Shown here piece by piece: positions 7,812 to 14,798 of a stretch of 64,000 nucleotides of DNA. The stretch comes from DATBLE01 sp963719325 (GTDB lineage Bacteria; Actinomycetota; Thermoleophilia; Gaiellales; Gaiellaceae): positions 62,001 to 126,000 of the forward strand of contig CAVRBW010000024.1 in assembly GCA_963719325.1 (NCBI GenBank), read 5' to 3'. Position numbers and translations under genes: made by a program. The notes beneath the pieces are model-generated. The model saw only the letters and a program-made list of their open reading frames with translations, had not been told where the DNA came from and ran no database searches. Every line of letters begins with the position of its first letter. Within the stretch, counting starts at the first letter, position 1.

Positions 7812-8339
7812 ATGCGCGGGCGTGACGAGGCCCACCGCGTTCACGTCGCCGAAAGCCTGGCCGCCGTGCCGCAGGTCGCGCGATTCCCAGGCGGCATCGT
7901 GGACGTGGGCTCGGGCGGGGGTGCGCCGGGGATCCCGCTGGCCGCCGCGCTTCCGGATCGGGAGGTGGTTCTGCTCGAGGCGAGCCGACGGAAGTGCATG
8001 TTCCTCGAGTCGTTCGCCGCCGAGTTCTCCAACGTCCGAGTCGTCTGCCGCCGCGCGGAGGAATGGGAGGTCAACCAGATGGGGGTGGCGGTTGCGAAGG
8101 CGCTGGCGCCTCCGCCCGTAGCTCTCGAGTGGTGTCTGCCGCTCGTCGCCCCGGGCGGAGCGGCGATTCTGTTCGTCGGGCCCACGGCGGATGCCGCTGC
8201 ACTCGCTCGCGTCGCTTCTCAGCTCGGCGGTGGCGAGCCTGAGGAACACCGGGGGCTGGTCGTCGTCCGAAAGGTCACGGCGACGCCACCGGGCTTCCCT
8301 CGACGCGCCGGCGTCGCACGCAAGCGTCCGCTGGCCTGA
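7812..8339 (+). CDS. rsmG: 16S rRNA (guanine-N7) methyltransferase RsmG
   Basis: SAM-dependent methyltransferase modifying 16S rRNA in the 530 loop region. The SAM-binding motif is GIVDVGSGGGAPGIPLA, followed by VVLLEASRRKCMFLE. The ATG at 7812 gives 175 residues. The frame upstream, LERWLERLLQTPGLTA, also looks like RsmG but contains no ATG, GTG or TTG before it runs into jag, so the true start may be non-canonical. The position between jag and parA is conserved in many bacteria. Confidence 0.9.
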   Translation: MRGRDEAHRVHVAESLAAVPQVARFPGGIVDVGSGGGAPGIPLAAALPDREVVLLEASRRKCMFLESFAAEFSNVRVVCRRAEEWEVNQMGVAVAKALAPPPVALEWCLPLVAPGGAAILFVGPTADAAALARVASQLGGGEPEEHRGLVVVRKVTATPPGFPRRAGVARKRPLA

Positions 8340-8380
8340 CGAAGGCCCGGGCCGTCCGCCGGCGAAGAAAGAATGTTCGG

Positions 8381-9136
8381 GTGGCCGGACGGGTCTATGC
8401 AGTCGCGAACCAGAAGGGCGGAGTCGGGAAGACCACGACCGCCGTCAATCTCGCCGCGTGCCTGGCCGAGGCCGGTCAGCGGGCGCTTGTCATCGATCTC
8501 GATCCTCAGGCGAACGCCACCTCGGGACTCGGCATGCGCGCGAACGGCACGTCCAGCTACGACCTCCTGGACGGCGTTCCGCTGGGCGAGCTGGCGAAGC
8601 CGACCCGGTTTCAGAACCTCTGGCTGGTGCCCTCGAAGCCCGATCTGGCCGGTGCGGCGGTGGAGCTCGCGCGACGGGACGACGGCGAGCGCTTCCTCGC
8701 CGAATCGCTGGTCGGCGCGGGCGAACAGTACGACTTCGCCTTTCTCGACTGTCCGCCGTCGCTCGGCCCGCTGACGGTGAATGCGCTCGCGGCCGCCGAC
8801 CGCGTGCTGGTTCCCGTCCAGGCCGAGTACTACGCGCTCGAGGGGCTGTCGCAGCTGCTTCGGTCGGTCGACATCATCAAGGCGCGCCTGAACCCGCGGC
8901 TTGCGATCGCGGGCGTGCTGCTGACGATGGTCGACGGCCGCACCCGCCTTTCCGCAGATGTCGACGCCGAGCTCCGCCGGCACCTCGGTGAGCTGGTCTT
9001 CGAGACCGTCGTCCCACGGTCGGTTCGCCTCGCGGAGGCGCCGAGCCACGGTCTCCCCGCAATCGCCTACGACCGCCGTTCGGCGGGCGCCGAGGCCTAC
9101 TGGAAGGTGGCGATGGAGCTTGTCGAGCGTCCCTGA
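8381..9136 (+). CDS. parA: Chromosome partitioning ATPase ParA/Soj
   Basis: Walker-type ATPase that positions replicated origins with ParB. It has 251 residues from GTG 8381. The deviant Walker A motif KGGVGKTTTAVNLA is near residue 12, with LVIDLDPQANATSGLG, Walker B FAFLDCPPSLG and EYYALEGLSQLL following. parB starts inside its 3' end, a normal coupled parAB arrangement. No perfect parS 16-mer was seen in the window. Confidence 0.96.
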   Translation: MAGRVYAVANQKGGVGKTTTAVNLAACLAEAGQRALVIDLDPQANATSGLGMRANGTSSYDLLDGVPLGELAKPTRFQNLWLVPSKPDLAGAAVELARRDDGERFLAESLVGAGEQYDFAFLDCPPSLGPLTVNALAAADRVLVPVQAEYYALEGLSQLLRSVDIIKARLNPRLAIAGVLLTMVDGRTRLSADVDAELRRHLGELVFETVVPRSVRLAEAPSHGLPAIAYDRRSAGAEAYWKVAMELVERP

Positions 9137-10007
9137 TCGAAACGGCCGCCGCGGCCTCGGCCGCGGCCTTGAAGTCCTGATGGGCGGTGCGCCGGAGTCG
9201 GAGCTCGCGCAGTTGCCGGTGGAGACCATCCATCCGAACCCCCGTCAGCCGCGCAGGCGGCACGACTCCGAGGCGGCAGTCGGACTGGCCGACTCCGTCC
9301 GTGCTCAGGGCGTGATCCAGCCCGTCGTCGTCCGGCCGCGTCGGGCAGGCGGCTGGGAGCTGATCGCCGGCGAGCGGCGCTGGCGGGCTGCACGTGATGC
9401 AGGGCTGGCGAATGTGCCGGCGCTCGTGCGGGAGGCCGACGACCGCGACTCGCTCCTGCTCGCGCTCGTCGAGAACGTCGCCCGCGAGCAGCTCTCGGCA
9501 CCGGAAGAGGCGCGCGCGTACGCGCTGCTGATCGACGAGTTCGGCCTGTCGCTGGGTGAAGTGTCCGAGCGAGTCGGACGGTCGAAGCCGGCAGTGTCGA
9601 ACCGAATGCGCCTGCTCGAGCTCCCCGACGACGTGCTCGCGATGGTCGAGCGCGGCGAGCTGAGCGAAGGTCATGCCCGTGCGGTGCTCGCGGTCCCGGA
9701 TCAGGACGGCCGCCGCCGGCTTGCTCGTGAGATCGTCAAGACCGGGATGTCCGTTCGGGCGGCCGAGCAGAAGGCACGCTGGGCCGGTGCCAAGCAGAAG
9801 CCGCGCCGCGCCGGTGCGCCGGTCGATCCGGCCTTGGCCGCACGCGTTCGGCTCGCCGCCGAGCGGCTCACCGGCCTCCCCGTCCGGCTGACGCGCGGTC
9901 GACTCGAGGTCCTGTTCGCGGACGACTACGAGCTTGCGGAGCTGGCCGAAGCACTCGAGCTTGCATGGGGGAAACGGTCGGTTTCCCCCATGGACCCCCT
10001 TCCCTGA
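9120..10007 (+). CDS. parB: Chromosome partitioning protein ParB
   Basis: parS-binding CTPase of the partition system. The TTG at 9120 is preferred over the ATG at 9180 because it includes the conserved GRRGLGRGLEVLMGG. Length is 295 residues. The ParB/Srx domain (GVIQPVVVRPRR, GWELIAGERRWRAAR, ALVENVAREQLSAPEEA) is followed by the helix-turn-helix (SLGEVSERVGRSKPAVSNRMRLLELP) and a C-terminal dimerisation region. The last residues (WGKRSVSPMDPLP) are encoded by the hairpin of repeat R2. Confidence 0.95.
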   Translation: MSSVPDRNGRRGLGRGLEVLMGGAPESELAQLPVETIHPNPRQPRRRHDSEAAVGLADSVRAQGVIQPVVVRPRRAGGWELIAGERRWRAARDAGLANVPALVREADDRDSLLLALVENVAREQLSAPEEARAYALLIDEFGLSLGEVSERVGRSKPAVSNRMRLLELPDDVLAMVERGELSEGHARAVLAVPDQDGRRRLAREIVKTGMSVRAAEQKARWAGAKQKPRRAGAPVDPALAARVRLAAERLTGLPVRLTRGRLEVLFADDYELAELAEALELAWGKRSVSPMDPLP

Positions 10008-10066
10008 TCCGTTTCGAACCCTTGATCCGTTTGTGTGCTGCGCCTGCACAGGCCGGTCGCGGCGGC
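9964..10066 (+). repeat. Structured repeat R2, copy A
   Basis: One of three related elements of about 100 bp. It opens with a perfect 12-bp stem, CATGGGGGAAAC/GTTTCCCCCATG, with a 5-nt loop (9964–9992). A C-rich segment CCCCCTTCCC follows, then a second hairpin TGTGC…GCACA and a GGTCGCGGCG motif. Its first half overlaps the 3' end of parB and it ends just upstream of the tRNA-Ile promoter. The outer stem pairs differ from copies B and C but stay complementary. Confidence 0.75.
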
Positions 10067-10069
10067 AAA

Positions 10070-10097
10070 TTGCGAACCCGCGCCTCGCCGCTACAAT
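10070..10097 (+). promoter_or_regulatory. tRNA-Ile promoter
   Basis: TTGCGA at 10070–10075 and TACAAT at 10092–10097 are separated by 16 bp and lie 12 bp upstream of the mature tRNA 5' end. The spacing and hexamers fit a housekeeping sigma-70 promoter. The promoter begins immediately after repeat R2 copy A. Confidence 0.65.
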
Positions 10098-10109
10098 CCG
10101 CCGTCGCGC

Positions 10110-10183
10110 GGGCGATTAGCTCAGTCGGTTAGAGCGCCGCTCTGATAAGGCGGAGGTCCGTGGTTCGAATCCACGATCGCCCA
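10110..10183 (+). tRNA. tRNA-Ile (anticodon GAT)
   Basis: A 74-nt cloverleaf. The acceptor stem GGGCGAT pairs with ATCGCCC, followed by discriminator A. The D arm contains AGCTCAGTCGGTTAGAG, the anticodon loop CTGATAA has GAT at 10144–10146, and the T arm is TGGTTCGAATCCA. CCA is not encoded in full (CCCA then A). Copies of repeat R2 lie on both sides. Confidence 0.97.
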
Positions 10184-10217
10184 ACCGCTTCGCTCGCGGC
10201 CTACGGCCGCGTCGCTT

Positions 10218-10314
10218 CACGGGGGAAACGGCCGGTTTCCCCCGTGTTCCCCCTTCCCTCCGCGCACCCTCGGATCGGCCGTGTGCCGCGCCCGCACAGG
10301 TCGGTCGCGGCGAC
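10218..10314 (+). repeat. Structured repeat R2, copy B, in the tRNA-Ile–DUF151 spacer
   Basis: Stem CACGGGGGAAAC/GTTTCCCCCGTG with loop GGCCG (10218–10246), then CCCCCTTCCC, TGTGC…GCACA and GTCGCGGCGAC, which can form a third small hairpin. The stem is perfectly paired although its outer bases differ from copies A and C. The spacer from 10184 to 10515 holds this repeat and nothing else recognised apart from a weak TAACAT (10493–10498) before the DUF151 gene. Confidence 0.75.
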
Positions 10315-10515
10315 GGACGGGCGGCCGTCCGCGCGCAGGACCCGACGGCATTCGCGAAGCACGACAATCGGCTCTCGCACCAGGCATCGAAATCCTCGGC
10401 TCGAAGGCCGAAGGCTCTCAACGTCTCGGCAACTTGGGTCGCTGGCTCGCCCACCCGGCCGCGACGACCGTTTTGGTTCGAGAACCCTTGGCTAACATCC
10501 AGGCGAGGCCTGGTC

Positions 10516-11013
10516 TTGCAGGAGATGCACATCTACGGCGTCAGCTTCGACATCGTCGGCAAGCAGCCGATCGTCCTGCTGAAGACCGCCGACGGGAACA
10601 AGTTCTTGCCGATCTGGATCGGCCACCCCGAGGCGGCGGCGATCCTGATGAAGCTGCAGGGCGCCGAGACGCCGCGGCCGATGACGCACGACCTCGTCAC
10701 GGCGATGCTCTCTCAGCTGGAGGCGCGGGTGACCAGGATCACGGTCACCGAGCTTCGCGACAACACGTTCTACGCGAGCATCACCATCCAGCAGGACGGC
10801 TCCGAGATCGAGATCGACTCGAGGCCCTCCGACGCGATCGCGCTGGCCGTCCGCGCCGAGGCGCCGATCTTCGCCGACGACCGCGTGATCGAGGAGTCGG
10901 CGATCGAGTTCGAGGGCGAAGAGGTGAACGAGGAGGAGATCGTCGACGAGTTCCGCAAGTTTCTCGACCAGGTCACGCCCGACGAGTTCGCGGTCGAGGA
11001 CGGCGACGAGTAG
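10516..11013 (+). CDS. Bifunctional nuclease family (DUF151) protein
   Basis: Member of the DUF151/BFN family, some of which have RNase and DNase activity. The whole 165-residue protein fits the family: MHIYGVSFDIVGKQPIVLLK, FLPIWIGHPEAAAILMKLQG, PMTHDLVTAML, and RPSDAIALAVRAEAPIF. The C-terminus is acidic. TTG 10516 or ATG 10525 could be the start; a GGAG directly abuts the ATG, so the TTG is kept. It appears monocistronic. The biological role in this organism is unknown. Confidence 0.88.
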   Translation: MQEMHIYGVSFDIVGKQPIVLLKTADGNKFLPIWIGHPEAAAILMKLQGAETPRPMTHDLVTAMLSQLEARVTRITVTELRDNTFYASITIQQDGSEIEIDSRPSDAIALAVRAEAPIFADDRVIEESAIEFEGEEVNEEEIVDEFRKFLDQVTPDEFAVEDGDE

Positions 11014-11016
11014 GTA

Positions 11017-11502
11017 CTAGGGCCGGCCGAGCCACGAGAAGTAGACACGCTTCGTCGTGGCCGGGATCTCGATCAGGCGGTACGGGGACGTCAGCCGCGC
11101 CTCGCCGGGGTTACCGAGCGACGGGGTGATCTCGCGTGCCAGGACGCGAATGTCACCGCGCCGTTCGCGGACCCGCAGGACCTCGACCCCGTACCCCGTG
11201 CTCGATCGCGGCCCGGCGGCGACGAGGACGAGCCGGTAGCGTGAGAAGTCGATGCGCGGAACCGCCGGCGGGCTTCGCGGGAAGGTTCTCGCGAGATAGT
11301 GGACGACTTGCCGCCGTTTCCAGAACGACCGGGTGACGGACTTCGGCCACAGCACGGGCCCCATTCGAGCGGTGACGTCGATCCAGGGCACGGTCTTCGA
11401 GCTGCCTGTCTCGACGACCTGCGTCCACAGTGCGCCGCCTGCGATCGCGAGCACGACTGCACCGACCGCCGCGACGCTAAGCGATCGCGGTGGAGGCCTC
11501 AT
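11017..11502 (-). CDS. Secreted or membrane-anchored PrcB_C-like protein
   Basis: 161 residues with an N-terminal hydrophobic segment (about 8–26, SVAAVGAVVLAIAGGALW) that is a signal or anchor. The C-terminal half resembles the PrcB C-terminal domain (protease-complex subunit type): LVLVAAGPRSSTGYGVEVL, then LTSPYRLIEIPATTKRVYF. The function is unknown. It lies 11 bp downstream of the L,D-transpeptidase gene on the same strand and may be co-transcribed with it. The domain call is from pattern recognition only. Confidence 0.6.
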   Translation of the reverse strand: MRPPPRSLSVAAVGAVVLAIAGGALWTQVVETGSSKTVPWIDVTARMGPVLWPKSVTRSFWKRRQVVHYLARTFPRSPPAVPRIDFSRYRLVLVAAGPRSSTGYGVEVLRVRERRGDIRVLAREITPSLGNPGEARLTSPYRLIEIPATTKRVYFSWLGRP

Positions 11503-11513
11503 GCGGCCTCACG

Positions 11514-12665
11514 CTAGTAGACGTAGACGGCTTCGCCGTACGGCTCCGACGGGAACAGCCGGTAGATCACGAAGTTCGGTACCCGAACGCAGCCGTGGGA
11601 GGCTGGATACGGCGGCACGGACGGGTTCCCGTGAATCGCGTACCCGCCCACGAAATACATCGGGTCGAGCAGGACGCCGAGCGGGCTGGGGTCGAATCCG
11701 ACGACCTTGCGGTAGATGGCGAATCGCCCCTCGGGCGTGTGGTACCCGGCGATCCCGGCGGTCGAGACCGGCGAGATCAGGGCGATCGCTCCGTCTCGGA
11801 CCAGGTAGAGAACCTGATGGGTCTTGTCGATCTCGATGTGGCCGCCGGGCTCCCTGTACCGTGGCTGCGGGATCCGAGGCGCCTCCAGCCTGGTCCAGAA
11901 CGCCGTATCGACCGACCCGGTGCGCTCGAGGCCCTGCACCTTCTGGAAGGCGTAGACGCTCTGCACGAAGTCGTCCGAGAACGTCGAGGACAGTGACGGC
12001 ACGACGTAGTGCAGCGCCGACAGCCGGCGGGCGAGCTCGGCAACTGCCGCGCTGGTCGTCCCGACTGCCAGGTTGGGCGGACGAAGCATCGTGGCCAGCT
12101 CACGGGAGAGCGGCTCGAAGCCCGGCTTCGGAAGCGTGCTCACTCGCACCTGCAGCGGGCCAACCGCCGTGGTTCCGAGCGAGACCTGCGCTCTGCCCGG
12201 AAAGCTGCGGTCGAAGCCGACCCGGCCGCTCCGGACCACCTGCACCCGCACTCGTCCGGCACTCGTCGGCTCGAGCGAGGCGACGAGGTGGAGCGGGGCG
12301 CCCGCCACCCGGCTGCCGACCAGCTGGGTCTCGAGGCGAGGCCGGATCCGGACGGTCACCTCCGGCGAGCTCGTGTGAAGCCAGGCGACGTGGAACGGGC
12401 CCGGGTTCGCAATCCGCACGGGGATGACGAAGCTCCCGTCGGCACGGACCGGCGCCGTGGCGACCAGGGTCGTTCCTCGCAACAGACGCACGCGTGCGTC
12501 CTTCGCATGCGGGCTGAGCCGACCGGCGAAATCGACCTTGTGGAGGTAGGTGGTGGCCTTCGGCGCCTTCAGGGTCAGTGCCGGGCCGGACTGCGCGGTC
12601 GACGAGGCGGGCCACGCGAGTACGACGATGATCACGGCAAACGCGCGGCGCACCGAAACAAGCAT
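11514..12665 (-). CDS. L,D-transpeptidase (YkuD) with peptidoglycan-binding domain
   Basis: Exported cell-wall enzyme that would form 3-3 cross-links or attach proteins to peptidoglycan. It has 383 residues with a signal peptide (residues 1–24, ending STAQS) and β-rich repeats to about 190. A PG_binding_1-like domain spans about 195–265 (AVAELARRLSALHYVVP…AFQKVQGLERTGSVD), followed by a YkuD catalytic domain (HIEIDKTHQVLYLV…YPASHGCVRVPN). The catalytic Cys is near residue 357, and the conserved His in YAIHGNPSVPPYP is present. All expected active-site residues are seen. Confidence 0.92.
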   Translation of the reverse strand: MLVSVRRAFAVIIVVLAWPASSTAQSGPALTLKAPKATTYLHKVDFAGRLSPHAKDARVRLLRGTTLVATAPVRADGSFVIPVRIANPGPFHVAWLHTSSPEVTVRIRPRLETQLVGSRVAGAPLHLVASLEPTSAGRVRVQVVRSGRVGFDRSFPGRAQVSLGTTAVGPLQVRVSTLPKPGFEPLSRELATMLRPPNLAVGTTSAAVAELARRLSALHYVVPSLSSTFSDDFVQSVYAFQKVQGLERTGSVDTAFWTRLEAPRIPQPRYREPGGHIEIDKTHQVLYLVRDGAIALISPVSTAGIAGYHTPEGRFAIYRKVVGFDPSPLGVLLDPMYFVGGYAIHGNPSVPPYPASHGCVRVPNFVIYRLFPSEPYGEAVYVY

Positions 12666-12674
12666 AGACAGCGC

Positions 12675-13331
12675 TTATGTCGTCACAGACACGATCAGGG
12701 CGATCGCGTTGAACGCGGCGTGGATCGCAATTCCCGGGTAGACGCTGTCGGTACGAGAGCGAACGTACGCGAGGCCGGCCCCGAACACGATCAGGATCGG
12801 CAAGCCCTCGAGGAGGCCGTGTGCGAGCCCGAACGCGACCCCGATCCAGAGAATCGCCGTCAGCCGGCCGAGAGGTTGCAACAACGAGTAGCCGAGTCCT
12901 CGGAACATCAGCTCCTCGACCACGGGCGCGACGGCGGCGAAGACGACGAAGTTGACGGCGAACGGCGTCGCCCGGTGCGGGTCCCAATCCGTCGGAGTCA
13001 GACCTTGCTCGCGACCAGGGTCGCTGTACGCGGACACGATCGCGCTGGTCAGATAGACGGCGGCGAACGCGGCGAGCGCCGTCGAGAGCACGCGCCGATA
13101 CGACGAAGGTGCGCGCAGCGCGAGGAGCTCGACGTGCGGCCGAGCGATCGCGAGCACCACCGCGAGGATGATCGCGTACTGGATCAAGCCCGAGACGGCG
13201 GTCGAGTACTGGTACGCGGCGTCCTTTGGGGGCTTGCCCCCTGCCGCCCGGGACGCATAACCGAGAAGCGTGAGCAGCGAGACGAGCGCGATCCAGGCGG
13301 TCAGACGCCCCCGGTCGAGGCGTGCCGTCAC
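12675..13331 (-). CDS. CPBP-family intramembrane metalloprotease
   Basis: Polytopic membrane protein of the CPBP (Abi/CAAX protease-like) family, 218 residues. Motif 1 is VVEELMFRG near residue 142, followed by FGLAHGLLEG and HAAFNAIAL, supplying the expected Glu and His residues. The GTG at 13331 overlaps the HAD-gene stop as GTGA; the longer upstream frame is Arg-rich and not conserved. The substrate is unknown. It is coupled to the upstream HAD hydrolase gene. Confidence 0.85.
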   Translation of the reverse strand: MTARLDRGRLTAWIALVSLLTLLGYASRAAGGKPPKDAAYQYSTAVSGLIQYAIILAVVLAIARPHVELLALRAPSSYRRVLSTALAAFAAVYLTSAIVSAYSDPGREQGLTPTDWDPHRATPFAVNFVVFAAVAPVVEELMFRGLGYSLLQPLGRLTAILWIGVAFGLAHGLLEGLPILIVFGAGLAYVRSRTDSVYPGIAIHAAFNAIALIVSVTT

Positions 13332-13960
13332 GTCCACCCCCGGAACGCGGCCGCGAGCGGCGCCGGGGCAAAGTGCATCCCGGCGGCGCGCGCGCCTTCC
13401 TCGTCCTCCGGTTCGTCGCCGACGTGCAGCGCTCGTCTCGGGTCGACCCCCAGCCGCTCGAGCGCCAGCCGAAACACCGCCGGATCGGGCTTTGGTGCGC
13501 CTGCCTCGGCGGTGGTCACGATCGCCCTGAAGAGCGATGCGGCTCCGATCCGCTCGAGCAGCTCGGCCAGGCCGATGTCCCAGTTCGAGACGACCGCGAC
13601 CTCGAGCCCGCGGCTGCGTAGCGCGGCTGCGGTCTCGAGTGCTCCGGGCATCGGCTCCAGCACGATGGAGGCCATGAACGCCTCGACGAACGATTCGGCG
13701 GCCAGATCGGCATCCGCGGCTTCGAGAAAGACGCGGGCACACTCGAGCCGGAGCGCCGCCAGTGTCTCCGGGTCGCGGCCGCTGGCTGCCCTCGGCCGGT
13801 AGTAGGCAACCTCTGCTGCGAATGCCTCCCGGACGTCGTCCAGGCTCCGCTCGAGCCCGCGCTCTCGCAGAGCTTGCGCGAGCGGTGGTACCGGATCGAG
13901 CAACCGGACGAGCGTGCCGAAACCGTCGACCGTGACGGCGTCGAGCTCAGCGAAACGCAT
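13328..13960 (-). CDS. HAD-family hydrolase
   Basis: 210-residue HAD phosphatase or dehalogenase-like enzyme. Motif I is TVDGFGTL (D-x-F-G-T form, as in haloacid dehalogenase-like proteins), motif II VVSNWD, motif III GAPKPDPAVFRLAL, and motif IV HVGDEPEDEEGARAAGM. A helical cap lies between residues 20 and 95. Substrate cannot be deduced. It overlaps the substrate-binding-protein gene upstream (14 nt) and the CPBP gene downstream, so the four minus-strand genes from 16.1 kb form a tight cluster. Confidence 0.85.
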   Translation of the reverse strand: MRFAELDAVTVDGFGTLVRLLDPVPPLAQALRERGLERSLDDVREAFAAEVAYYRPRAASGRDPETLAALRLECARVFLEAADADLAAESFVEAFMASIVLEPMPGALETAAALRSRGLEVAVVSNWDIGLAELLERIGAASLFRAIVTTAEAGAPKPDPAVFRLALERLGVDPRRALHVGDEPEDEEGARAAGMHFAPAPLAAAFRGWT

Positions 13961-14798
13961 TCGGATGGAGCAGATGGGCGAGCTGGACGAGTCCCTGTCC
14001 GATCTGTGGCCCGGCCTGAAGGAGGTTCACGTCCACGGTGCCGAAGCGTTTCTGTCGAACGGCCTTCAGCTTTCGCAGCTTCGGGTTACGACGCAGATCG
14101 GCAAGCGTGAGCATCGAGTCCGATGTCGCCAGGTAGACGTCCGGGTCGAGCTCGAGCAGGTCGGCGGGCTCGATCGGCCCTGCCGATGCCGATTCTCCCC
14201 CGACGTTCTGTCCGTGCGCCTCACGGATCATGTCGCCGATGAGCGATTGATCGGAGACGGTGGTGAAGAACCCGGTGTCGACGAAGACCTTGACGTGAGG
14301 GACGCCGACGAGCCGCGCGGCCACCGCCCGGCGCTGCGTCTCGATCTTCCGCACGAGTGCCCGTGCCGTCACGGGCCGGTCCGTCAGCAGGCCGAGCTCT
14401 GTGATCGCACGCTCGACTTGGCGGATCGAGTCACCCTGGACGGTGTAGACGCCGGCGTGAGTGAGGGACACCGCACGCGAGAGGTTGCGCTCGTCGGTGT
14501 CCTCGGCCGCGACGATCAGGTCGGGCTTTGCCCGGCGCAGCGCGGCGAAGTCGATCTCGCCGGAGGGCGGAGGTCCGACGATGCGTGTCCCCGCTCCCAG
14601 TGCCCGCACCAGTGACTCGGCAGACATGTCGAGGACGGCGATCCGCTCGGCCGGCCCCGTGGCGACGAGCGGGCGCTCGGCCGATTGCACGGTCACGGGA
14701 TAGAGGCGAGCCGACGTTCCGGTCGGCTCGGCCCGCTCTCCGCAAGCAGTCGTCGCGAGCAGGACGACCGCCGTCAGCGCCAGCGCTACGCGACCCAT
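13947..14798 (-). CDS. BtuF/FhuD-like ABC-type substrate-binding lipoprotein
   Basis: 283-residue periplasmic-binding-type protein. The ATG at 14798 gives a signal peptide MGRVALALTAVVLLATTAC with a lipobox-like Cys at residue 19. The body fits the cobalamin/iron-siderophore binding fold (PF01497): ERIAVLDMSAESLVRALGAG, KPDLIVAAEDTDE, EPADLLELDPDVYLATSD. No cognate permease or ATPase is adjacent, so it may be an orphan. The start overlaps the PIG-V gene 3' end by 13 nt. Confidence 0.8.
   Translation of the reverse strand: MGRVALALTAVVLLATTACGERAEPTGTSARLYPVTVQSAERPLVATGPAERIAVLDMSAESLVRALGAGTRIVGPPPSGEIDFAALRRAKPDLIVAAEDTDERNLSRAVSLTHAGVYTVQGDSIRQVERAITELGLLTDRPVTARALVRKIETQRRAVAARLVGVPHVKVFVDTGFFTTVSDQSLIGDMIREAHGQNVGGESASAGPIEPADLLELDPDVYLATSDSMLTLADLRRNPKLRKLKAVRQKRFGTVDVNLLQAGPQIGQGLVQLAHLLHPNAFR

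Noticed and set aside
10218..10246. R2 hairpin as a parS site for the adjacent ParB
   Set aside because: The arms resemble half of GTTTCACGTGAAAC in copy B, but the arms are separated by a 5-nt loop and copies A and C lack the CAC/GTG core. No true parS palindrome was found in the window.
10281..11129. A 282-codon plus-strand frame over the DUF151 gene
   Set aside because: Low-complexity Arg/Gly/Asp composition in the alternative frame of a conserved gene.
12009..13802. A nearly 600-codon open frame on the plus strand
   Set aside because: It is antisense to three well-supported minus-strand genes (L,D-transpeptidase, CPBP, HAD), is very Arg-rich and matches no family; it is a high-GC shadow frame.
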